Assembly (NCBI GenBank): GCA_012845835.1
Contig: JABAKD010000002.1
Coordinates: forward strand, 17,917,629 to 17,981,628
Length of the DNA: 64,000 nucleotides
From: Undaria pinnatifida
Taxonomy: Eukaryota; Sar; Phaeophyceae; Laminariales; Alariaceae
Reading direction: 5' to 3'
In this document: positions 45,039 to 56,100 of the stretch, piece by piece
Position numbering within the stretch: the stretch's first letter is position 1
Layout of the letters: each line of letters opens with the position of its first letter
The notes under the pieces: generated by a model
Database searches by the model: none
What the model was told of the DNA's origin: nothing
Seen by the model: only the letters and a program-made list of their open reading frames with translations
Translations under genes and position numbers: made by a program

Positions 45039-48000
45039 GCTGGCTGGCTGGCTGGCTGTCTGTATGTCTGTCTGTCCGTCTCTGTTTGTCTGTCTGTCTT
45101 CTGACTGTCTTTCTGTCTTTCTGTTTTTCGTCTGTGTCTGTCTTTGTCTAACCGTCTGTCTGTCTACGTGTCTGTCTCTTTGTCTATCTATTTGTCTGTC
45201 AAACCAAAAACTAACACAGTAACAAACACACAATAAAGAAGCACGTCCTCCCTCCCCCCCCCCCTCCCCCTTTCCGCCGCACGCGCTTTTCACCCAAACA
45301 ACGAAACACAGCCTCCGCCGGTGGCGCAATCGGCATATGTCTCAAACGCGAAGCACAGCAGGAGCAGCAGCCACCATTACCAAAGCGAGAGCAGCAAACG
45401 AAAGCCACGGCGAGGATAGCAGACCAGTAGCGACAGCAGCGGCAGCAGCAGCCAAAGCAAAAGCAGCGGCGGCAGTCAAGGCGGCAGCGGCGAAGGCAGC
45501 GGAGATAGCCGAGATGGACGCGGCGGCCGATGTTGCTTCTCGCGAGGAAAGCACGTACACGCTCGTGGTTAAGCAGAGCAAGGCTCTGGCGCCGGGCAGA
45601 CGGTTCGAGATCGTTTGTGGGAGCGACGTGGTCATCGGGCGGAGCCAACACCTCGCCGGAATCGTGGTCAAAGATGAGATGGTGAGGTGCCCCTTCCCGT
45701 CCCCCCCTGTTCTGTTACTCTACTCGTTCTGCTACAAATTATGTACGGCGGCGAGCTACTTGAACGGCGTTCACCCAAATGCAATGTCCGATGCCTCCCC
45801 CCCCTTCCCACCCCATGCCCGCCTCCCAAAGGTTGGAGGTGCCTCTGTTAGGCGTAGGAACGGTTCTCCGTCTCGTTCGGGATTCGTGGCCAATGGCCAA
45901 ATGACGAAGGCAGGCAATGATAGGGTACCCCCCCCCCCCCCTCTGGTATCGCCCCCGCCCCACGGCCTGCCCGTTATCCTCCTTGGGTGCAGGTCAGCAA
46001 GTCTCACCTAAGGATCGTGAATACTGCGGAGTCGGGCTTCCGCGTGAGCGACCTCGGGAGCAAGCACGGGGCCGTGATCACTAAGCCTGCTCCGACCAGC
46101 AACTCTGCCAATACTGTCACGGGCACCACCGCCGGACGGGCACCACCCACGGGGGTCGGAAGCGCGGCAGCCGCGTTGGCGGCGGGGACGGGTGGAGCAG
46201 AACGAGGACGGGGAGAGGGGGGGGAGGGAGAAGATGGGGGAGGAGGGTGGAGCAGAAGAGGAGGAGGAAGAGGAGGAGGAGGAGAAGGAGAAGGGTGGGG
46301 CGGGAGAGGAGGAGGAGGAGCAGGAGGAAGGGCGGGGGTGGGGGTGCGGACTAGACCCGAGGGGCTGGGAGGGAAAGACCCGCCGGTTACGAGCAACACC
46401 GGAGGCGCCTCGACGACGCCGACGCCGCCACCGCCGAAACAAAAATTCTTCCCGATCCCCATCCCTCGAGAGCCAGAGTGGGTGGCGGGGGCGCACGGGG
46501 ACCGCATTTCCCTCGGTAAGACTATCTTCGTGTTGGAGCGTGAAGGGGGACCGGAGCCGACCGAGCAAAGGCGTCGGAGGCCGGCGTCAGAGGCGGGGTC
46601 GAGGGCGGGAGCTGTAGCTGCAGCCGCAGCGGCAGCGACAGCGGCGGCAGAGGCGGTGGCGGCGGCGGACGCGGCGGCTGCAGTGGATGCAGCGGGGGTG
46701 GGGGCGCGGGCGGGGGCGGGGGTGAGGGCGACGAACCCGAGACCCGCGCGAGCGAAGAAAGCCCCCGCCATTATCTCGAAAGGGTTCACTGCCAACCCGA
46801 ATCTGGTGAGCTGTGGTTGTTGCCGAGGGATCGGGGCGTGTGAATGCGGCCTCTAGTTAGGGGGCGGGGGAGCGGTGGGGTGGGCGGGTGGTGGCCGTTT
46901 TTTGTAGTGTGTCTGTCTCTTCAGCTCTCATACATTGGGTATGACGTACATGCGGCGTGCGGAGTGTTTACACGCCACCGCAAGAATATTGGAAGATTGT
47001 TGCGAGGTTTTGTTGTAGGTTCGTTTCATCATCGGCTCGGCCCCTTACCATCGCTTTCGGTAAAATCAACTACCCTGTTTATGATGACGTATGTGTCCCG
47101 GCTTACGCACACCCACAAGTAGCCTGGTTTGTGGCGAAAGGCCTCTTCTGTACGAGGTATTATAGGTGTTTTCGCTCCTTTCCTTGTCCCCCACGACTGT
47201 CAACAAGAACAAACACAGCAGCAGCAGCGCCTCTACCAACGACTAAATCAAACCAAAAGCCGCGCGATCGCGAATGTACTTATTTTTACTACTGCAAGCA
47301 GTCGTTCACTGATATAATCATTGACCTACCCCCCCTCCCTTCCCCTCCCCTCCTCTCCACTCACCTCAGCTCCCTTCCCCTCTCCCACCCCCCCTCCTAG
47401 ATGGACGCGATTCGATCGGCCGAGGAGATGGAACGGGAGCGGAAGCGCACAGTGGCAGCGTCGAAGGCGGCAGCGGCGGCGGCGGCGGAATACCTCGTAG
47501 GCAGGAAAAGGTATACACTCAACGGACACTACAACGAAACAAAGGAAAACATGAAATATAAACTAAACGAATCCAAACCAAACCAAACCAAACCAAACTA
47601 AGCCGCTTGGATGACGTCCGATCTGACCCTCTGGCGAGAGCCGGGAAAGGAGGCGGGGGAGGGAAGGGAGTCTGCTGTGAGCTGGACCGAAGTGATAGCT
47701 CAACTTTCCTTTGGCGTCTTACTTAAGGCGCGTACTGAGTCATGCCACACTAGGGGTGCAGCAGATTCTAAAATTTTTCTGAGCTCTTAATATGAGGAGC
47801 TCAATATCTCGTCCGACGTATTACTTCGAAGACATTCTTTCGCGCAAGTCCGTCCAATATTGATATCCGCGAAATAGTCCTAAAACAAGCATGCTCGTAA
47901 AATGTATCATACTAGCCGATAGTTTCACGTTTCAGGCGCTCAACCGGTCAGGTACGTTTTAAGTCAATCCAACAACTGCAACCCCTACCTCACCGTGGGA

Positions 48001-49479
48001 TGACTCTGCTGGGGAAATTATCTTGGCAAGATATCGGAAATTGACCGATTATTTTCAGCGTACAACATTGCTTCGCCCCGATGATGCGTTTCCACTCCCC
48101 CGTTTTTTTGTGGTGTTTGCGAGAGCGAACGGGGCGATGTTTCTTGAACGAAGCGCTGAGAAGTCCCGGCGCCGCTAACCGCAAATCTCGCGCGCGGCGG
48201 CGCCGGCGGTGCACCTGGTATCACCTACAACGGGAGAGGGGGGGGCGAGCATGCGCAGCATCCGGCAGGGTGAATCGTGAAATTTGTTGGTGCTGGTGTT
48301 CGGGGTTTTCAAGTGCTTGCAAGCGATACCCCACCCTCGCCTGGTTGAAGAACGTTCGTTCATACACCGTGGAATTTATCAACATATCACACGCCGCATG
48401 CAACGTACCCGCACATGAATATTTTTTTGTTTTTACCCCCTGCCCATACCCTTACCCCCCCCCCCTCCTCCTCCCCCCCGACCCCTTATCTTCCCCCCCT
48501 CCTTCCCTGGAACCCAAGGACTCGTTCCGGTACCACCATCGTTGCACCGGCCTCATCAGGGCGATGGCCAGCGTCGATTGATCCTCGAACCGATCTTCGG
48601 ACCGTTCCTGGTGAGGGTGCTTCCGCTGTTCCGTCGGCAAGGTCGCCTGGAACGGTGGCGGCAGCAGCAGTCCCAGCATCGACGGCGGGGCAGCAGGCGC
48701 CCCTTGACGGCGCAGCGGCGGGATATCATGATTACGATGATGATGATCATCATGCCTCGGCGGTGGAAAACCGCGGTAACTTTGAGCATGTGTCAAAGGG
48801 AAGCATGCTCTTGAGGCGGATGGGCTGGACAGAGGGGCAGGGCTTGGGACGTCGCTCCGACGGGAAGCTTCAGCCGATGCAGGCGAGAGGGGCGTGTTTT
48901 TGTCTGTGTGTTGGTGTTGGTGGGGTATTGGATGGGTGTGGGGGGGGGATAGTGACGGTGGTGATAGACGTTGGTGGCTTTGTTGTTGTTGGCGGTGGTG
49001 GTGGTAGTGGTGGTGGTGGTGGTGGTGTTGGCGTTGGCGATGGTGTTGGTATTGTCTCTGTCGTTGCCGTCGTTGCTATTTTTGCTATCGCCGTAATCAT
49101 TACCAGTGTTGTCACGTTCATCCTTAATATTTATGTTTATTCTGTCATCGCAAGGTCGCTTCTTGCCCCCCCCCCCCCCCCCCCCCAGCCGCAAGCACTA
49201 ACCCCTGCCCCCCCTCGCTGTCCGACCACGCCTCAGGTGGAACGCCGAGGAGAACGCGCTGGGCTCGGGGCGGCGTCTGCGGCCGTCAGTAACAGCCCCT
49301 TCACCATAGGCACTGATGGCCGCATCACCAAGTGGGAGCAGATGCGCCGGAGATTCGCGGAGGTCCCGTCTGCGGGCCAGGGGTTTAGGGAGATGGGGCG
49401 GCGCGCCAGCGGGGCGGGAGTTAGGTGGCTAAAGGGGGCGGTGGAGGGGGGCGGGGGAGGAGAAGGGGCGACGAGCTGA
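42015..49479 (+). CDS. Ankyrin-FHA-G-patch protein (AGGF1-like C-terminus), eight exons
   Basis: Exons: 42015-42218, 43364-43745, 44100-44889, 45312-45681, 45993-46805, 47401-47510, 48519-48882, 49237-49479. They total 3276 nt, 1091 residues, all phases consistent. Ankyrin repeats span about residues 135-230 (GGRTPLMEAAKQG, YSALHYACYEGATG, LLVRGADPRLRNREGETALQ). An FHA domain begins near residue 545 (TYTLVV, VVIGRSQHL, SKSHLRI, DLGSKHG). An Ala/Gly/Glu-rich insert of about 100 residues splits it before its last strands (ISLGKTIFVLE). A G-patch follows at about 985-1025 (GSMLLRRMGWTEGQGLG, then RAGLG across the exon joint). FHA plus G-patch resembles AGGF1-type nuclear/splicing proteins. FHA domains bind phosphothreonine and G-patches activate DEAH helicases, so an RNA-processing role is inferred. 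Intron 7 uses a GC donor (48883). A possible extra in-phase exon at 46925-47014 was left out. Confidence 0.85.
42835..43220. repeat. Hexanucleotide (CCTTAT)n repeat
   Basis: Degenerate CCTTAT/CCGTAT/CCTTGT units over nearly 400 bp in intron 1 of the ankyrin-FHA-G-patch gene. It makes artificial Leu/Ser-rich and Lys/Asp-rich frames on the two strands. Confidence 0.95.
44955..45200. repeat. (CTGT)n microsatellite
   Basis: About 245 bp of CTGT units with CTGG and CTTT variants, in intron 3 of the ankyrin-FHA-G-patch gene. Confidence 0.95.
45850..45930 (-). repeat. Splice-site-facing intronic repeat, copy 14, in a second gene
   Basis: On the minus strand it starts GTACCCTATCATTGCCTGCC after a poly-G run and keeps TTCGTCATTTGGCCATTGGC and GAGACGGAGAACC. 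It lies 63 bp before the acceptor of exon 5 of the ankyrin-FHA-G-patch gene, so the family is not confined to the SPX transporter gene. Confidence 0.6.
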
Positions 49480-52400
49480 GAAGGAGGGGAGGGGGGGAGG
49501 GGGAGAGCGGGGAAAAGGGGGATCGAAGGAGGGAAGGCGGGGGAGGAGGGAGTTGTATAGGAGATTTTGCGTCATGCGGTGTTATTACATATAATTCCTG
49601 CGGTTTGCGGTGGCGCGGTGGTTTGAAGCGATTTTATTTTTTTATTGTACACGCAGGGGATGCTTTTTTTATAATGTTTGTTTAATGTTCTGTTTGTCTC
49701 AGGGGAGTGATGTGTTTTTTTGCCTCAACGCTCTGGGTTTTTGGTGTAGTTGGGAGGGCAAATGACGGCGTTTTTATCCGGGGGGGGCGGGAGGGGAAGA
49801 GGTTGTGCTTATACAGCTGCCATTGGTGGGTCCAGCCGCTCGGGCGTAAACTGGCATATTTTCAGAACAGAAGCGCGGTGATAACACTCGCGTTTTTGGG
49901 TGAGCACAGAGGCGTTCGATGGGTTGTTGCTGGCTGGAGCTTTTTTAGCGGAAGTAGCGGTTTGCCTGATTTCCTCATTGCGTCCACGGACGTTGACAAT
50001 GAGATGGGCGGGGAAGCCGATCCTGATCGTTGTGGCGGCTAGGAGGGGAAAGGGGAGGGGGTCGGACGCTGGTCATAATGTTGGTGGCGATGATGAGCGT
50101 GCTGAGGGTACCCATGTTTGTGGTGATGATGAATGACACTGACCAGGATGCTGACGGTGATGGTGATGATCGTGATGTTGACGATGATATGGTGACAAGA
50201 TCATGATGGAGCTTGACGGGTGATGATCTTGGTGATCATGATGTTGGCCGTGATGGTCATAATGATTTTGACGGTGATGATCATGATGATAATGAGATCG
50301 TGATGATGATCACTATCATGGAGATGAATGATAGCGATCACGGGGGCCGAAGTCTTGGTCGCGTTGCGTGGTGGACGGAGTCGCCGATCGGTTTGCATTT
50401 ACGCGACAGCGGTGCGTTTTTTGTTTTTGCTTTTTTTACGTGTCGTTTTCGTCAGCCTTATGACGGAAAATAGCAGCGTCGTACAGGTATCCTTTTTCGG
50501 TTTGGGAGTGTTGTCGCGTATCTTGCCGAGCGAGTGCCAGAGGTCGCTTCACGATCCGTGCTCTTTTCATAAACCGGCTCAGGGTCTACGGGCGCGAACG
50601 AATGCGTATTTATGGGTCATGACATACAAACTCCCATTGTTTTCCCGGCATAGTCCATAGGTAGGTGCGTACTGCAAAGTGCTGCTGCTGTGCTTGTCTC
50701 GGTAGCGTGTAAGATATGCTGTATATATATCTATGTGCGTCGCGGCGGGTACGATAGCATATTTTAAGGAAGACAGCCGAAACGGTGGACTTGAGAGCAC
50801 CAAACGAGTGCGTGTTGTAATGTGATTCCCTGCTTTCTGCTGGTCGAGGCTGGAATGAGTTGAGTGTAAAACCTCTGTAGGCATGTTCATGTGCGTCGCC
50901 GCAGGTACGGCAGTATTTTTTTTTTAAGAAGGCAGGAAGCCGAGAGGGCGTTCTTGAGGACGTGCGGTACGATAGTATTTTTTAAGGAAAAATTCGACAG
51001 GGCGTTCTTTCAAGGGCGTGCGGATCTCATGTGCATTGCTCTAAGATGGCTTCGGCTTCACGCTCATATTTTTTTCTTGTTACTGATCCTCGAGCGGATG
51101 GAGGAAACAAAAGCCATAAGAGCTCAGCACACTTGCACGTATTTGTCGTCGTGTCAATTCAACTCGGACTCTGATTCAACGATGTTGGCCCCCTGCTATG
51201 AATGCCTTCGGGACATGAAGAGCGAAAAATGACGGGAAAAAACTGACGACTACAGCATCGACCACACGAGCGAGCCTGGTTCGCTAGGGTAAGGGAGGTG
51301 TCGGCGCGTGCCCCGGTGGAGGTATTAAGCTACACCCTTTTTTGGCCAAAGCGTTTTCTGAATGACGGAGCTCCTGATTCCAAAATCGTCGGAATTTGGT
51401 TTTGCATTTTTAGATATTCTTCGTTGTTTTTGCCTAGGCCATGGGATGGTTGATCGGGTAGCAGTTTCATTTTCCCACCAGAGATCAAAGGTTTCGTACG
51501 TGGTAATCAGACATGGCACTTCCAGTTCCCTGTATTCTGCTGTACCCACCTTGCTTTTGTGCTACCCGACGCCGTATCCTTCTCTCTCCCAAAATGGCAG
51601 CTCACCCCAACCAACTCGCTCTCTATCGTACTAGCTAATAAACACGTCTTCCAAATAAAATTAAGATCTATTTCCCGCTCCACAAACCCCAGATTACCTT
51701 TGTTCAACCTTGCACCTTTTGACACATACTACGATAGAGGTTCACCCGTCATTTTCCAAGGCTCTTGACCTATTGAGGGGCTCAATACTATCAATAGCAT
51801 GCCTCGCCCGAAAAACGATTTTGGGGGAAAAAAACCAAAAGAGTGCAATCCGATGAAGAGATCCGTCGCCTTGGTATACAAGGGTGACGATTTTGAAAAA
51901 TAAGAACGCCATTTCGGCCATTTTGGGGCCAAGGAGGGTTAAGAAGCCCCGTCATTCAGAAGAAAAAAATAGCCGTAAGAGTGCTGCCTCTCTTTGTAAA
52001 ACGCGTCACCTTTGGGGAGAGGTGTACAGCTCAAGCGAGGAAGCAGCAGCCTCAGAAAAAGAATCGGTTCACCTGTACCGTGCTACTAATAGTACGCATC
52101 TGGTCCCAAACCGCAATGTAACGAGCAGCACGGTGATACTCGTGCCTCTCCACGTTCTTCCGAGACGCTTGATAGCATCGATAGAGGCGCATTTTTCACG
52201 TCGCGATGCCTGGGCCTCAAAGGGTGAAGAGTACGTAGTTGGGCGGCGACGTAAAAGCCACCTGGCTAATTGAAAAACGCCACACGTCGAGCCACAAATG
52301 CGCGAGTCAAACACAAAACACGCAATCAGACACCGGGTTAGGGGCACACATCGTGGGCTTGGTCTCCCCCCCCCTCATGCTCTGCAGTGCAGCGGCAGCT

Positions 52401-53117
52401 TGCTTTTTCTACACGCGTGCACAGGATAAGACGAAAGGTTCAGAGAGGTGAGGCGGTGTAAAGCTTCTGTTTAGGTTAACGCAAGACTGTTTCACTGGAG
52501 GGTAAAACGGCGGTTGATTCTAAAACCAATCCTTTTTCTAAGCTACGTATATATGCTACCTGTAGTTTGACGATAGATCACGCGAACGAACGACGATCGC
52601 GCTTGCTTCTTATCTATGGTATGCATGCCCCCCACTGCCTGTAACGATAGACCACGCAAACGAAAGACGGCCACGCCTGCTACGTATTCAGGGGTACCCT
52701 CTTCCCTATTATACCTTACCCTCCCCCCACGCCGGCGCCTTCGTACACATCGGCGAAAAGGTCTTCATACATAAATAGCGAAACACCAGATCTCCCGAGA
52801 GCAATTTCCGCCAAGACACGCATCACGCGCACGCCACCCGCCGACCCCCACCTCCGCTCCCGCTTCCACCCCCGCCCTCCCCTCTGCCTACTCTTCCCCA
52901 CCGCCAACCCTATCCTCATCTTCATCTCCACCTCCGTCCCCACCCACCCCAATCGCTCTGCAAACACCGCATAACAGGCGCGTACACAAGGACCTCTCAT
53001 CCGTGATGACCACAAAAAACAAGACACAATGGCCACGGAAAAACAAGATGCCATGGTGACTAAAAAACAAGAAAAATATCAAAACGTCTCCGCGTCACAC
53101 GGTGCCGCCCAAAAGCG
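49480..53117. other. Gene-poor intergenic region
   Basis: Contains GATGATCATGATG-type low-complexity sequence (about 50080-50335). A diverged duplication lies at about 50725-50790 and 50885-51030 (GTGCGTCGC, GGTACGRYAGTATTTTTTAAG). A short duplicated segment lies at about 52570-52600 and 52640-52675 (ACGATAGAYCACGC). The frames at 51360-52350 show no family similarity I can recognise. The right end should hold the 3'UTR of the kinase-fusion gene. Confidence 0.45.
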
Positions 53118-56100
53118 TCACCGCCACGATGATGGCGAAGTGTGGCAGTGGACGCACTTCCACCCCCCTTCCCGCATCTCCCACACCCTCGTCTCCTGCA
53201 CCATGCCGGTACCACTAGCACTAACACTAACACTACCACCACCGTTACCACTAGCGCCGCTGCTGGCACTGCTGCTAGCGCTGCCGTCGTCGCCGTGTGC
53301 GCGCCCTGGGCCCCTCTGCGGTCGTTCGCATGAGGTCACCGCCGCCCCACCGTTTAACATACGCACGGTTGATCTCGGCAGGGGCACGCCTCCGGGGGAA
53401 GGTGTTCCAGAAGAAGGCGATGTTTTACTGGTGCCGCTGTTTTTGCTGCTCCCGGTGGTGGTGGTGGTGGCGGTAGTGGAGGTGTCGGTGGAGATAGCGG
53501 TGAGATCCTCCCCGATAATTTCGGTCATGTCTGACGTACACATCTGTGGGTACGCAAAAAATGAGAGGCGGAAACGCGCGGGGAAGGGCGAGAAGAGCAA
53601 ATACGTTGAGCTGCAGTATAGGTCCCTCTATAGTGCTGATTGCCCGCAATATTGCCTTTGAAATCGCTTAGCACAGATGGGAACAATCAGTAGTGGCAGC
53701 ATGTGGGGTAGTGCCGGTTACCGCTATAATGCCGGTATTTCCCTCTATAGTGCACATACCGGCACTATAGAGGGACCATATTGGGGTATCGTGTTGGTAA
53801 ACCCTTGACTTGTGGTGGCACACGTTTGTACGACAACAGGCTGCCTTCTTCGCGACAGAAAGCGAGTTGATTGTGCAATGCGTGCAACGATTGGAGGAAC
53901 AAACTCGTACACAATCTCGCCGCACGTTTCATTTATCCCAGAGCCAAAAACAGATAGCCGCATACTCGCGCGTGCGCAGTGACTTCGCATCACCTAGTCG
54001 TGTATGGGGCTCAAAGCCCATCATCCCATAGAGAGCACAGCGGCGACCCGGACAACGAGGCGACGAGACGACGTCATTGGATTAGCTCGGCCGAAAGGCT
54101 ACAACTAGGGAGAAGACCTCGTTTTGTGCCAAATACACCGGCTGGAGGATTAATCCACCCATCACCGATAAGGGTGCGCAACCTGCGCCGGCAACCAGAC
54201 AATGTATCCAACCATTGAGAACAACCAACCCACTAATAAACATTTTGGCCAGTCAAACTAGCCAACTATCCCTGACCAACCGATCAAAACAAACCACCAC
54301 CGAAACAACCGACACAACAATAATGTCAAACAGTCTTAACAAATGGCCAACCTCGTTATACTAACCAACTCATCAAGCCAACCAGTCAACCAGCCAGTCA
54401 ACCAACCAACCAATCAATCAACTAAGTAACCAAGAAACGAACGTGCAACCCAACCTACAAAACCCACCAACCAACCAACCATAGTTATTTCCGACCCCAT
54501 TCCGATCCCAAACTCCGATATACACATGCCTGATTATCTGTACGTACAACAACCCGCGATTCGCCGGGTACTTCATCGTACGGAGGTCGTAGCTTCGTCT
54601 ACAGGCAAATCTATATTTTCGTGGCTTTACAGTTCACGCAACCAACAAACTGACCCACCAAGCACCCAAGCATCCGACCAACGAACTAAACAACCACTAA
54701 ACCCACCCAACAAGACCCACCCAACCAATCAACAAACCAGCCGAGTTTAATTGACACGACACATACGTGGAAGTGTGGTTAGCTCACGCTTCAGGTATGC
54801 CCATTCGCCGGAGGACTAAACAACAATCACAAGTTAACCTCAACCAACCAACTAACCAACGTGCGCCCACCTCAGCGTACGCCTCCATGTCGCCCGTAGA
54901 GATCGCCTCCGCCGCCATTTGGTGCGCGTCCAAGACCTCCTTCTCGTGCGCCGGCTTGAGCCCCAACAGCACGTCCTGGAAGACAGAGCGCACGTCTTGG
55001 TTGCCGTCCACGCGGGCAACCATGCCCTCGCGCTCGAACACATCAACAACCTGCCAAGGCAGAAAAAAAAAGCGGAAGAGAAAAAAACAAAAACACGAAA
55101 GCAGTGCGTACCATTGTTCAATTCGATCGGGTGTATACGGAGTGCGTTGAATGTATACTATGATACGTGGTGAGGCTTTATAGGGCCCTGTCTACAATAT
55201 AAGTTCATGTCATGTGATCGTAGGTTTAGGAGTTTTCAGAAGCTTCCCCGGGTATTCTTTGGGCTTACGCATATATGATACCATGGTTAGCGCCAAAACA
55301 ACTGTGCGACTTCAACATCGCAACGGACAGCCTGACACAAAAACAGGTCACAAATATATTCCACTTGGTAATACAGTAAACTGTTGTAGCAGCGCGTACC
55401 CGTTATGGTGAAAAGCAGTTGGAATTAGACTAGCAAAAATAAGCAGGCGTTGGAAGGGTTACGGGTGCCGATGGAAGATGTCGCAACGCATCTCGCAAAA
55501 AATACCACTGCTCGTAGACTACTCGTAAACAAAAACACAAAACACACACACCCTACGAAACCTGAGCGCCAAGGCCAACATCGCAGCGCAGCGCAACCGA
55601 CCACCTTCCCTAGGGAAAGCGTAAGCATAGCACGTATTTACTCATGTCCACCGGATGAAGGCAAACGTACCGGGGGAAGGAAGGGACGGCACCTGTACCC
55701 CACCGTTTGTCCAGAAGGCCGTCGATGGTAAAAACACCCACGAGTCGAGCCGGGAAAAAAAAACAACGATTCTTTTTTCTCGATGTTAACCCCCTCAGAA
55801 CGCACCCACAACTTGGAATTAAAGTGGAGAAAAAAATGTAGTGTCACAAAATTAGTTGGTAACAATAAACCAGTACACACCTCAATTTGGCAGCATGAGT
55901 AAAGCTAAACACACCCTTGTAATTCTCAGACGAAAAAATGTGACCAGGAATAAAGGGGCAGGGTCACTGACCGGAAGGGTTGTTTCGACGAACGTGTCCA
56001 AACGCCTGTTCGCGGTTGCCAAGTTGTCGTCCGTTCGCCCGCTGCTCAACCCCCTCGACAGCAGCCGCTCTCTAAGCACGTCTGCGGGGCAGTCCAAGAA

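Noticed and set aside
44964-45329. Asp/Arg/Gln/Thr-rich minus frame resembling a repeat protein
   Set aside because: Translation of the (CTGT)n microsatellite.
46925-47014. Additional exon of the ankyrin-FHA-G-patch gene
   Set aside because: It has an acceptor, a donor and a length divisible by three, but the flanking exons join in phase without it and the peptide matches nothing. It could still be an optional exon.
51325-52350. Frames suggesting a degraded transposon gene
   Set aside because: No transposase, reverse transcriptase or gag motif is visible on either strand.
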